A stretch of 64,000 nucleotides of DNA from Trichobilharzia regenti. Taxonomy: Eukaryota > Platyhelminthes > Trematoda > Strigeidida > Schistosomatidae. The number at the start of each line of letters is the position of its first letter. The stretch's first letter is position 1. The notes below the pieces were generated by a model. The model made no database searches. It worked only from the letters and a program-made list of their open reading frames with translations, and was not told the DNA's origin. The translations under genes were made by a program, and so were the position numbers. The stretch is from positions 6,369,517 to 6,433,516 of the forward strand of contig OX235263.1 of assembly GCA_944472135.2 (NCBI GenBank), given 5' to 3'. Positions 9,634 to 19,884 of the stretch are shown here, in pieces.

Positions 9634-10544
9634 TGGTTGGTAAATTATTATTTTCTAACGATGCCAACAACGAATTAAACAGTCAAATAGACAATGCTAC
9701 AAGTTGTGAATATTTGCATAAATTAGAACAATTAAATCAAGAATTACACCGTTTCATACCAATTGAACCAGCTAGTGCTCAATACAACACCATCCAGCTG
9801 CCAATGACAAACACTCAACCAACAACAACGACAACAGTATTAATGACTGCATCAAAAGAACAAGTGACCTTTGGTAGCGTCTCCACCACCGTCTCCAGTA
9901 ATAATAATAATTACAAGGACAGTACTTCTGATATACAACCGTCTAGCCTACCGATGATTTCGTCTGATTTTATGAAAATGACTCAACCGTACAGCAGCAG
10001 CAGCAGTAGCAGTGTTCCTTCGAATACAAAAAAACAGTCTGTACATCAAACTAGACCACCTAGTCAATACCATCATCACCAACATCATCAACAGCATCTG
10101 TATCCTGAAGTAAAAGATCCTAGAAGTAACCACCATCTAGAGGAGGATTCTGTAAAGTTGTTATCATCTATACCATATGAGCAGGTTGCTTCTTCAACTA
10201 CTACCACTACTTCTACTATTCTGCCTAATATGAATACTCTTCAAACAAGTATACCGCCTTTCTCGTCGACTACTACTTCTTCTTTTCCCTCCTCTGCATA
10301 TACTACTCATAATACAGTGAGTAGTAATAATAATTTTTCTAAAAGATTATTATTAGGTGATAACATTGTATATTCAACTGATTATCATCTGCCTGGTGTT
10401 ACTTTTATTACACAATCTACCAGTAATAATAATAATAATAATAATAACACTACTGATAACAACAGTATTAGTAGTATAAGTCATACTGATTTAACGGCAA
10501 ATGCAATGAAAAATGAACTACTCAATGACGATGAGTATTACTGA
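9634..10544 (+). CDS. Terminal exon of the gene (exon C), Ser/Thr/Asn-rich tail
   Basis: The acceptor ag is at 9632-9633 after a T-rich tract. The exon adds 302 codons and a TGA at 10542-10544. The first 30 or so residues continue a coiled coil ('KLLFSNDANNELNSQI', 'CEYLHKLEQLNQELHRF'). The remainder is low complexity: Thr and Ser runs, a His/Gln-rich patch ('YHHHQHHQQH'), and Asn runs made of AAT repeats near 10420-10445. No catalytic domain or membrane segment is seen. Together the three exons give 387 residues, N-terminally incomplete. The frame could be extended upstream to an ATG at 9588, but the consistent phases and T-tract acceptor argue for splicing. The composition suggests a disordered adaptor or regulatory protein; this is only an inference. 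Confidence 0.8.
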
Positions 10545-11985
10545 CTGAATAAGTCGTTTTCTTTTTCTACTCTGGCTCTGATTTACTTTTCAATTTGCAT
10601 GTGCAGTTTATAGCCACATTTGCCGAGCAACCACCCGTGCCATTCTCTTCTCACCCGCTGGCCTAAGGGGGGCGGTGGTATTGTTGGTGGTGTGAGTTTG
10701 CCGCCGCTGCTTTTCACTCCGCCCCTCTCTCTGGCCTGTTTATTTTTAATTTTTACTTCTTTTTTCCTCTTCTATTGAAAATTATTATTTATTTTTGATG
10801 CAATCAGCATAAAGAATCCGGTGTACAACAAAAATGTGCAATACTAATAGTTATACTACTCTTAAAATTAATAGTAGTACAGATAGTACAACTAAAAAAT
10901 AATTCGCTTGCCGTATCTCTCACTCACTTTCTCTATCCCTGTAGGTTATTTCAGTAAATAAGTAAATAAATAACACACCTAAATTCGCCCTCCTTACACA
11001 GGTTTTAAATCTCTTTTGCTGATCTTACGCAGTCAAACTGACGACTCAGTAGTGTGCAGTCTCATTTCAGAGCTTTGATTCCCCATACTCTCTGTTTGTA
11101 TGTGTGTGGGTGCGTTTCTCTCAGACCCCTTATATCTCATCTACCTTACAAAGAGAATATTCATAATTTATTCTTTATTATATCGACACACATTAAAGAT
11201 GATATAATATCCTTCTGACCGCTCCCCTCCCCCTCCGAAACTTTTTCTAAACTTTCTTTCTTCTCTGCCTGAATATATCGATTAATTTCGCCTTGGTGTT
11301 ACTGTGTTCTTTTTCCGTTTTTCCTGTTTTGCTTTCTTATCTCTCTCTATTCGTTTACTTTTGAGTTGTCCTTTGTGTGCATGAATTATTCTGCGTGTGT
11401 GCGTGCGTGTGTGTGTGTTGAAGTGGATATTACATAACCCCGTCCAATGGGGCTAACCATTTTCTGTTTTTAGCCCACCCATCCCCAATCCGCCTTAAGA
11501 ATGACCAGCTATATGTTTGTGAGTAGTATAGTGAAAATTGATGTCTGTGTGTATGGCATATTCTCAAGGTATTGAAGACATTACTAGCCTACCTGTATTA
11601 TTAATATTAATAATAATATTATTATTATTTGTATTTTCAGTTTTTATGGATTTACGCCTATTTTCTTCCCTGTTTCTCGTTTTTGTCATGACTCTTTTGA
11701 TTTCAGTTATGCTTTTACTATAATAATACTTAAAAATAATAATTATTATTATTATAGTTCAATGTACAAATAATATCAGAATATACTACTTACTAACTAC
11801 TGAAATAAGACTGTATGTTATGCATAAGCGTATTGACGATATTTTGAAGAAAGAAAATACAGAAATACATTTCTATGTATATTTAGGTAATAGTGGACTT
11901 TTGTTGTTCTTAACCCCTCACACACACCCCACACACACACACGCATAGACACGATCTCCATGATGTTATCCTCGAGTGCGTACAT
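10545..11985 (+). other. Probable 3' untranslated region and downstream spacer
   Basis: No further coding sequence follows the TGA at 10542. A candidate polyadenylation signal AATAAA lies at 10965-10970, about 420 bp past the stop. The rest is AT-rich with (GT)n at about 11395-11420 and a CA-rich run at 11925-11943. The exact 3' end cannot be fixed from sequence alone. Confidence 0.4.
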
Positions 11986-12320
11986 TGTAACAACAGAAGA
12001 CAAGGGCCAGTCAACAGATCGTTTATTAAGGAAATCAACACATATTTATAGATTTTCATGTACATTATTATAGATTATTGTTAACAGAAAAACAGTCTTC
12101 TGATTGGTGGTTCTTTCTCACTGAAAGTTAACCTTTCATCTCTATGTGGCTGTTTCTTGAATGTCAGATCATCTATATCCGCCTACGCAAACAAAGTTTG
12201 CTATAATTGGTTGTTGAATCAGTCTTTGTTCGTATGTTTCTGACATCCAATATTGGGGACATAAACATTGATGTAAATTACTATCTACCAATTTTTGGCT
12301 AGCAACCAGCCTTCACCACA
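11986..12320 (+). mobile_element. Solo LTR (335 bp) with 4-bp target duplication
   Basis: Starts TGTAAC, ends CACCACA, and is flanked by a perfect acat duplication (11982-11985 and 12321-12324). It aligns with the LTRs at 3152 (minus) and 33398 (plus), for example at 'gacaagggccag', 'acagatcgttta' and 'agccttcaccaca'. It is more diverged in the middle than the other two. No internal region adjoins it. Confidence 0.75.
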
Positions 12321-12324
12321 ACAT

Positions 12325-12719
12325 GACCAACTCATCGCCTACTTCCCATTCGCGTTTCACTCGAGGGACTACTGCCTGCCTTTTTCATGTTACTGAATGA
12401 TCACCTCAAAGGGAATATCTGACCCATTTCCTAATAGATTCTTGGTTTATTTCATTGACGGCTAGAGTCAGCGACGGTAAAGCTGTTGTTGGAAGTCTGT
12501 ATCTGGTCTCCGAATGATACATAGAAGCACTGAGTGATTGATTTGGCAGGAATGTTGAAAATTTAAATATTATTCTCTTTATCATGTGGTATATACTGCA
12601 GTAGATTTACACAATGATTTATAGAAGAAGAATGAACACTTTGACGTTCACTTGTCTGTACCACCTGTCTGTAGGTGGAATGATACTGCCCAACGAAATG
12701 ACAGAAGGGGTTATTCCCT
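12325..12719. other. No gene recognised
   Basis: Unassigned sequence with a loose resemblance near 12430-12480 to 8740-8790, perhaps an old RTE 3' region. No coding motif is seen. Confidence 0.35.
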
Positions 12720-14530
12720 TAAAACAATTAATCCCGTTTTGATAAATTTGAATAAGGTATTTTGGAAGACAAATTTCGCGAGATGATATCGTCATTTCGT
12801 AGTTTCTTTACAACCGCTTTACAACGAACATGGTTAACAATAAAAAAATAAAGATCATGACAATTACTCAGTTAAATAAAACAGAACAAAAGTGCATACT
12901 ATTGAACAATCATCACATTTAAATAGGTCAAGTAGGCAGTTTATGGTAGGCGAAGGTTGAAGTCTATTGTTTTGACTGTGCATACAGTTTAGGCTGTATG
13001 TGATTAATCCCCCAAAGTGCTTCCATCACCTGTAATAACCAACCATGAATTACAGTTATGTGGTGTAATAATTGTGAAACAGTCATTAATATTGTTCATT
13101 TGATCTGACAGATATGCTAGACACCTTGGACATTAAGGAAGAGGTTATGTGTTCAATTGACATAGAATGTTTATTCACTAATGTTCCACTTCATGAAACT
13201 GTTCATTTCATTTGCGTTTACATCACAAGCAATGGAGTAAACTTACCTATTCCTGTCACTTACATCAGAGACATCATCTGAATGTGTACAGAAAATATTA
13301 GATTCACCTTCCAAGAAAAGGCATACAAACAAATCGATGGTGTTCCGATGGGGAGCCCTCTTGAGCCCATGTTAGCAGATATATTCATATCGAAATTAGA
13401 TAAACAAATGCAAGGTATGCTTGGAGAATTTATGGTACATAAACCTTATGTGGATGATACACTCATTATTGACAATAATAGTAAATTTATTGAAAACTTT
13501 ATTACTCTATTTAATCATATTCACCAAAATATCCGAGTGACTTCCGAACTAGAATCGAATAACAAACTCGGTTTCCTGGATATTACTATGACTAGCAGAG
13601 ATGACAGAACGATTCAGTGATCTATTTTTCGTTAACAAACATGGATGGAGTGGACAATATCTTCATTTTACCAGTTTTATTCCTATCCAGTATAAACGTT
13701 CCATAGTGAAATGTTTGTTTTCAAGAGCCCGGAAAATATGCACGAGTGACACATTGATGGATGAGTTTCGACATATACATTCAGTTTTATTAGCTAATGG
13801 TTATCCAGAAACCTTACTTTATCACTTGTCACAGTAAAGAAAGACCACATCTTGAAAAGACAGCTTCTGTACCAAATAAAGCTATCTTTATTATCCTGCC
13901 ATTTAAGGGTGACTAGATTATGCAGCTGACAGCTAACTCAAAGACTTCGCTCAGCCATCAAACGCATATTCTACGCCGCCACATCTCTTTTTCTCACTTA
14001 CCGAGCATTTTCGATCCCTGTACCTACTACGATTAAAGGACGAAATTCTATGAACTCTACTTCAAACTGTATCTACAAGTTCACCTGGAGTTTTTGCGGT
14101 GACACCCATATAGGTAGAACCAACAGAATGTTCCAATATCGTGGAAAAGAACATGTTCCAAAAGTGGCTACTAAATCATATCGAAAATCCCAATGCGATT
14201 AATCTAAATAGAAATCCGTCATCATCATCCATTGCAAAACACTTATTAATGTCTGGTCACAAAATCAATATTAATTAATGACTGTTTCACAATTATTACA
14301 CCACATAACTGTAATTCATGGTTGGTTATTGAAGGTGATGGAAACACTTTGGGGATTAATCACATACAGCCTAAACTGTATGCACAGTCAAAACAACAGA
14401 CTTCAACCTTCGCCTACCATAAACTGACTACTTGACCTATTTAAATGTGATGATTGGTCATTAATATGTACTTTTGTGTTTTTTATTTGACTGAGTAATT
14501 GTCATGAAGTTTATTTTGTCATTTTTTTTT
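12720..14530 (+). mobile_element. Penelope-like element P2 with inverted terminal repeats and RT domain
   Basis: Inverted arms at about 12720-13105 and 14268-14530 flank a broken coding region. The reverse transcriptase shows motif A 'CSIDIECLFTNVPL' (about 13155-13195), motif B 'QIDGVPMGSPLEPMLADIF' (from 13330) and motif C 'YVDDTLII' (about 13447-13470). 'NKLGFLDITM' follows, and GIY-YIG-like 'NCIYKFTWSFCGDTHIGRTN' after a frameshift near 14070-14120. A stop separates motif A from motif B, and several frameshifts follow. Its closest relative is the copy at 42.1-44.8 kb. The PLE assignment rests on QxxGxxMGSPL plus the GIY-YIG tail. Confidence 0.8.
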
Positions 14531-14544
14531 GGTTTCTCCTACTG

Positions 14545-14770
14545 ATTGTGATTACTTAGACATCCTGATCACCTCTATCTTATCTATTTTCAATTGAAGT
14601 CGTGTCTTCATTTCCTGCCAGCCTCTTCTGCCAACATTGTTGATTTCAGCCTGTGACATTAGACATGCATCATCCACGAAATTCAAATCCGTTAGGGTCT
14701 TCTTGTTAGTTCAACGTATGCCCGTCTTCCTGCTGCCTTTCTAGGCACGGTCCGATGCATGATCCAGCTC
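14545..14770 (-). pseudogene. RTE-like (type A) fragment
   Basis: The minus strand carries the stretch after the FADD box: the complement of 'gacattagacatgcatcatccacgaaattcaaatcc' corresponds to the DLDFADD...LMSQ region of the copy at 41.9-42.1 kb, followed by the 'VEKTRLQLKIDKIEV' equivalent. It is short and frameshifted. Confidence 0.5.
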
Positions 14771-14984
14771 ACAACAAAACTTGACTGATATGGTCTATAC
14801 TGTTGATTACCGTCTGGGAATTGTCTATATGTGAATTTTTTTAGTAATGTGTCTCTTCCTCGCAGTGTCTACCTATCTATCTATCTATCTATCTCCCAAG
14901 AGAATTACGCAAACACAGTTCAAATTTTGATGTTATATGTAAAATCCAAACAATTTACCGTATACTGTCCATTGGACGCATAAA

Positions 14985-15240
14985 TTAGGCTTCTTAGTGT
15001 GTTCTGTATCCACGAGATGAGTGAGATAGAATAGCGCTACGAATGGATTTTGTTTGTCCTTTACTTAACCAATCGCGAAGGATGATGTACGGAAATTCGA
15101 CGAGAAACACGCCTAACTGTACGACCTATGTAACCGACTGGTTCCACAGAAGCAGTTAAATTGGCGGATAAATGCTCATATGTAACTGACATTTATCTCC
15201 ATTGTCATTTTAACAATAAGCGTCACACTACTTATAAAGA
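14985..15240 (-). pseudogene. Penelope-like GIY-YIG endonuclease fragment
   Basis: Minus-strand reading gives 'VEPVGYIGRTVRRVSRRISVHHPSRLV', the GIY-YIG segment with the YIGRT box. It lacks the upstream Cys-rich turn of better copies and is frameshifted at both sides. (TATC)n lies just outside at 14870-14895. Confidence 0.6.
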
Positions 15241-15619
15241 CTATTAAGTAGATCAAATATCTCAGAGAAAGTTTTAAAGCATTCTCATCAAATTACTAGA
15301 GAATTCCAATAATAGAATCAGGGTTTCATTTTTTACGTTTCGTAATGGATCAGCGTTTCAGTATTTGAATTTTCAGTAGTGATAGTGTTTTTCTTTTACT
15401 TGTATCATTGGATTACTACCATCACACATCACAATCTTCCCCCTATTTTTCTTGGCTTATCAGTCGCGCGTGGTCTTAGGACTGCTATAATCGAAAATCT
15501 ACCAGTCTACCATTGGACTATCAACGTACACTGTAATGAGTGAGGCTGCTCATTGATCTGCCTGAGATTTCTTTACCTTGAAGGCTTTAAATTGACACAT
15601 ATAGAACGAAGTCAGTCAA
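15241..15619. other. No gene seen
   Basis: AT-rich spacer without recognisable repeat or coding motif. Confidence 0.4.
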
Positions 15620-15830
15620 TGTATATTAAGTGCGTTGGTGGCACAGACGTAGAATGCTCGCTAATCACTCATTCGATCCCAGGTTTGATCATCTGATCCC
15701 CCTTTTACCGAGCTAAGCCAGTAGGTAATAAGACTGGTAAAGAGGAGAGGGTGGGCTATGCATGAGGCTAGTAACTCTATCTCGTAAAAATAAACACCAC
15801 TGCTACCGAAAATTCAAAAAAAGGCTATAC
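15620..15830 (+). mobile_element. tRNA-headed SINE, family F3 (relic)
   Basis: Begins 'gtgcgttggtggcacag' with a weak B box near 15680. It continues into 'cgagctaagccagtaggtaataagactggtaaagagg...atgaggctagtaact', the body shared in complement with 28.9, 34.9 and 52.1 kb. The tail reads 'aacaccactgctac' as in those copies. Confidence 0.5.
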
Positions 15831-15864
15831 CTTGAAGCCACCCTATGTCCCATTGAGAACGCAA

Positions 15865-16110
15865 AGGAATTGAATTGGTGGATGGTGACTAGCAGTGGAA
15901 TCCAGGACAACGCGCATTTCGTCCTATTTGGGACTCGTCAGCTGGATGTACCTGCACTCCCCAACGAGTGATGATGTTCCCACCGAGGCTCGATTTCAGT
16001 GCCCATAGTTTCAAACGCCAAAGCGTTATCCACTAGACCACTTGGGCCATTAGAGCCACCTCTTGTGCAACGGGTCATGTTATTTTAATTGAATTTTTAG
16101 ATTTTCCCGT
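15865..16110 (-). mobile_element. Smα-like SINE with hammerhead ribozyme
   Basis: On the minus strand a tRNA-like head (A box near 16045, decayed B box near 15990) is followed by a hammerhead motif and a tail ending in the complement of 'ttggtggatggtgactagc'. Promoter head, HHR and AT-rich tail in that order is the layout of schistosome Smα repeats. Other copies lie at 16150 (plus) and 19280-19740 (minus). Confidence 0.75.
15892..15951 (-). ncRNA. Hammerhead ribozyme motif, Smα type, intact core
   Basis: Reading the minus strand: stem I CCAG, core CTGACGA, stem II GTCC-CAAAT-AGGAC, GAAA, a short stem III/loop, cleavage triplet GTC, then CTGG closing stem I. All conserved core positions (CUGANGA, GAAA, NUH) are present. 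Stem III is very short and its second pair is a U·G wobble, as after GAAA the copy reads T rather than C. Confidence 0.75.
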
Positions 16111-16149
16111 CGATTGATAGTACCAAATTGCTCAGTTTCAGGTTGACAT

Positions 16150-16345
16150 GGTGGTACATCCAGGTGACGAGTTCCAAATAGGACGAAACGCGCGTTGTCC
16201 TGGATTCCACTGCTAGTCACCATACACCAAGTAAATTATAATTACATGCCCTGACATCGCCGAAACATCTGCACAAGAAGCCGATATGTCAACCTGAGAC
16301 CGAGCACTTTGGTCCAATCAATCGACAGGAAAATCTAAAAATTCA
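16150..16345 (+). mobile_element. Smα-like SINE fragment, plus orientation
   Basis: Inverted relative to the copy at 15865. It has the HHR region (CCAG-GTGACGA, stem II with AAATAGGAC, GAAACGCGCG, GTC-CTGG) but the first core base is G instead of C, so cleavage is expected to be lost. It continues with the 'ctagtcaccatacacc' tail and the flanking segment 'gaaacatctgcacaagaagcc' also seen at 19560. Confidence 0.65.
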
Positions 16346-16784
16346 ATTAAATGTAAAGGAATGTTTAAAAAATGTACCTTTAACATAAAAGCGTAATTTT
16401 CAGTTGTCTATCAACTCCCGATTGAACTATCAGAATTCAGAATTACACATGTTCAAAAAACTGTTCGTCTAAAATACCAACAAACTAATTTTGATTACAC
16501 CTTGATGGACATGACAGTCAAATGCTGTATCCTTCCGGATTTCCACATTTTATACGATAGTCACAGCTTTATTCTAAACAGTATCACATGCACATGCAGA
16601 TGTAGGATTCTCAGCATGTAGTACAATATTGTATACAATCTTCTCTCTTTACATTACATTATAAGGGTAGAAATAATCAACAGAATGTTTATATTATTTA
16701 ATGTTGGTAAAAATATAAAAATTTGAAAATAAATTAATAATCCCCGTTGAGACATAAAAAAAAACAAAGAATTCAGCGAAGAAA
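16346..16784. other. No gene seen
   Basis: AT-rich spacer. No coding motif or assigned repeat. Confidence 0.4.
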
Positions 16785-17275
16785 ATTCTTACCAGTTGAT
16801 CACGGATTGATATCGGTTAGAGAACCATTAGAAAACTAGCTGGGAGTACTGGACAGCAAGCTGTTTCATCCTAGTTTGGAAATCATCGGCAGTACGCACC
16901 CACTGGGGTTCGAACTCAGGAACTTCCGGTTGCAAGGCAAGCTAGCTCGTATACCATTCAGCCACTAGGACACGATTCAATGGCTCATGAATTCTGACTT
17001 GAGATCACGCTAAATGATGAATTGGTAGAAGTCAGAATTCATGCATTGGCTAGCCACTGAATCGTGTCCCAGAGAGTGGCTGAATGGTATACAAGCTGGC
17101 TTGTCTTGTAAACAGAAGGTCCTGGATTCGAACTCCACCCTGTTAGTACGTACTGTCGATGATTCCCAAAGTAGGCTGATGAAACAGCTGGCTATCCAGT
17201 ACTTCAGTGCTGGTTTTCCAATGGTAGTTCTCTAACTGATATCAATCCGTAGTCAAACTCGAAGAACAAATTAGA
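16785..17275. mobile_element. F2 SINE inverted dimer (CCGATGA subfamily)
   Basis: The left arm (minus, 16785-16990) and right arm (plus, 17030-17275) mirror each other around about 17010. Both arms carry the tRNA-like head (GGTTCGAA complement near 16905; GGATTCGAA near 17125) and an HHR-like stretch. The left arm keeps perfect stem I ends GTACTG/CAGTAC and GAAAC, but its core reads CCGATGA instead of CUGAUGA. The outer ends read 'gatcacggattgatatc' and its complement. Confidence 0.75.
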
Positions 17276-17495
17276 TCCTAACAAATCAACTTTTGAAAGT
17301 TATTTATTTAATTCAACATGGTAGCGAAGATAGATTAAAGGTCATAATAATTTTCAAATTTATATGAAAGTTTAAAGGTATGATTATACACCACACGGGG
17401 TATAGAAAAAAAAATTACTTAAGATCAGAGGACTGTTGCGTAATATGGAAAAATATTCCGGCCAATTTAAACTGTAAGCACCTCTAACTATACCA
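17276..17495. other. No gene seen
   Basis: AT-rich spacer; no recognised motif. Confidence 0.35.
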
Positions 17496-17499
17496 CTGG

Positions 17500-17935
17500 A
17501 GTGCGACCGCACCAATGACCCTGAAACACTCACTGAGCAAGTTGGCGAAAACTGGCAAATTATGTGGTCATTATCAATGAAATATACTCATCGACTGATA
17601 GAATCCAGTCTACACCAAAGAAAGGACAAGACACATCACATTAGTTACTAATGTCCAATCAAAATATCCAATACAGTCCTACAGAGAAGGTCAATCGCGG
17701 GTCAGCCCGAATAGCTCAGTGGTAACGTCTGTGACTACACCATTCACTGGGCGACGCGGGTTCAAACCTCAGAAGGGACATGAGTTCTTCCTTCAAAGTT
17801 GCAGATACGCCTTGCTGACTTGTGTGAGTGCCAGCTAGCACGAAAACTAGGTTAAGCGAGGCTTTCTGTGGCCGATTGCCTCCAACCATCTAATATCATA
17901 CTCATCGAAGTGTCATGCTATTAAATGGGAAATCT
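17500..17935 (+). mobile_element. tRNA-headed SINE, family F5
   Basis: A strong tRNA-like head at 17703-17780 has the A box 'TAGCTCAGTGG' and B box 'GGTTCAAACC'. It lacks a proper acceptor stem, so it is not a tRNA gene. Upstream 'caatcaaaatatccaatacagtcctac' and downstream 'gttgcagatacgccttgctgac' also occur, in complement, at 56090-56300. The 3' part has 'CTGAC...GAAAAC', loosely like a hammerhead. Confidence 0.65.
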
Positions 17936-18425
17936 GGCAAGTTTCAGCTTAGGTGTTTGAGAAAGATTAAGTAACGCTTTGATCCAAGGACAAACTGGGG
18001 TTAGGTTAACCTAACAAAGGCGACAATAGGGTTGGTTGGAGTTAGATTACAGTTAGTGTTAGGTTCAGGAAAGATTTGGGGTTATTGTTAGGGTCAGAAG
18101 ACCTAGATAATTACATGCATAGAATGTGGTTAAATGAATCTGTTAATATAAGAATAGAACTTGTGCATTGTGGTACAGTATAAATTTATTTTGATAAAGT
18201 CTCATAGTGTTTGTTATACAGTAATATTTACTGATGACGACGTTTCGAGCACAATTTACTGCTCAGGAAAGACTATTGTATTATATCGTGAGACTTCGTC
18301 AAAGCAAATTTTACCCCTTTAATGGAATTACACTGTGTTTGATACGCCAACGTAAAACTGAGAGCTATTTTTATCAAATGTGAGAAGAAGGTATGCTCTA
18401 TAACACTTTTATAGTTTTTATTCAT
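17936..18425. other. No gene; possible PLE terminal sequence near 18180-18310
   Basis: The stretch contains 'gataaagtctcatag' and, 100 bp on, the inverted 'gtgagacttcgtcaaa', around 'gatgacgacgtttcgagc'. Such wording is common in PLE terminal repeats. The region 17990-18110 has irregular GGTTAG/TTAGGG-like words but no telomeric array. Confidence 0.35.
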
Positions 18426-18429
18426 TTTT

Positions 18430-18760
18430 TTTCATAAACATTTATATTCCATACAGATTGGTGCATTAGACGTCATTTGCTGATTGGTAGGTAGTCAGTG
18501 GTACTTGGTAGAATTTTGTTTACTTTGTAAATGACTCTAAATGACGGATGAGTCAGTTGAGATGCTGTGGTAGGTGTGCTGACGAGGTGTTCAATTGTAT
18601 AGCGATTATGACTGAACCAGTACTTCTCTCCTCTTTGTAACCATGCTGGTGCTAAAATGTTCTGTAACACATTTTTAATAGAACCCACATAGAACGACCT
18701 ATGTACCTAGTTCGGTAGAAGCAGGTGAAGGAGTGGTCATATTATGCAATTTTGTGCTTT
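18430..18760 (-). pseudogene. Penelope-like GIY-YIG fragment
   Basis: Minus-strand reading gives 'YRTRYIGRSMWVLLKMCYRTF' (GIY-YIG box) then 'SHNRYTIEHLVSTPT', where the tail motif I.EHL is visible, after a frameshift. It is more diverged from P1 and P2, so probably a separate PLE lineage. Confidence 0.6.
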
Positions 18761-19279
18761 ATATTGCTTAAAAAGTAGTAGGCGGGGCTACATGATATCA
18801 CTCTTAGAGTTGCTGCTTGAAAGGTCTTCTTGAAGTCTCATATATTGAACTGTTGATGTGATATACCTTACCATACCTTTATTTAACCACACTAGGAAGT
18901 GTTTCCCAGAATGAAAAGTCTAGTTCCTACCTACAACAGCAACGGTGAATAAATTTAGAAAATCAATTCGAAAATCTTTTATTGCCACCTCACCCCCGCC
19001 CCCCCCCCCGGAAGCTGTCAGTTCTCATATTCTCCACACAACCAGTTGTAATTCTTCAACTGAAAAATGAAGTAATTAAGTCAGTCATCTCTTCTTGTAC
19101 CTCTATCCATTTAACTGCTTCTATGCAGCCAGTTATATTGGCTATTGTTCTGGAAACTTGATTTTTGGTGCCGAGGAACACCTACCGCCGTGGTTAAATA
19201 AAAAGACTATATTATATTGTATATGTCCAAACCAAGTCCACTTTTAACAGTTTAAAAAAATTTGGGCATTGGATATATA
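18761..19279. other. No gene seen; poly-C run near 19002
   Basis: Unassigned sequence. A C-rich run at 18996-19010 and an unfamiliar repeat-like segment at 19120-19225 ('gccgaggaacacctaccgccg'). No coding motif. Confidence 0.35.
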
Positions 19280-19740
19280 AATTTAATTGGTGTATGGTGA
19301 CTAGCAGTGGAATCCAGGACAACGCGCATTTCGTCCTATTTGGGGACTAGTCAACTGGATGTACTTGCATTTCCCAGTGAGTGATGATGATGTTCCCACC
19401 GAGGCTCGAACCCAGTGCCCATAGTTTCAAACGCCAAAGCGTTGACCACTAGATCACTTGAGCCACGAGAGCCACCTTTTGTGCGACGGGTCATATTAAT
19501 TTTAGATTTTCCCGTTGACTGATTGGACCGAAGTGCTCAGTATCAGGTTGACATGTCAGTCGGCTTCTTGTGCAGATGCTTCGACGATGTCTGGGCAATT
19601 AATTAGTATTTAATTGGTGTATGGTGACTAGCAGTGGAATCCAGGACAACGCGCATTTCGTCCTATTTGGGGACTAGTCAGCTGGATGTACTTGCATTTC
19701 TCAGTGAGTGATGATGTTCCCACTGAGGCTATATGATAAT
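19280..19740 (-). mobile_element. Two Smα-like SINE units in direct tandem
   Basis: The unit starting at 19285 and the unit starting at 19612 share the same minus-strand tail and HHR region. The first also has the tRNA-like head (B box GGTTCGAGCC complement near 19405). Between them lies the spacer with 'cttcttgtgcagatgcttcgacg'. Both HHR cores read CTGACTA, so the invariant G8 is T; the shared defect suggests the tandem copies arose from one another. The second unit is truncated at about 19735. Confidence 0.7.
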
Positions 19741-19884
19741 AATTGTAATAAAGGTTTTCTTGTATTTCCCAGTGAATGAATGAAAATCAAAACAATATTG
19801 TTGTAGTTTTATTGACGTTTCGCTATTCGGTGCTGCTGCTAACAGCTTTATCAAAGTAGTAGTATGATATGTATCCACATATAT
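19741..19884. repeat. Possible PLE terminal repeat fragment
   Basis: Contains 'attgacgtttcgctattcggtgctgctgc' and 'agctttatcaaagtagtagt', wording typical of PLE ends. It is too short to assign. Confidence 0.35.

Noticed and set aside
17703..17780. Possible genuine tRNA gene
   Set aside because: A and B boxes are good but no acceptor stem pairs, and the flanks match another dispersed copy at 56.1 kb, so it is a SINE head.
17990..18115. Interstitial telomere-like repeats (TTAGGG-like words)
   Set aside because: The words are irregular and not tandem. No array is present.
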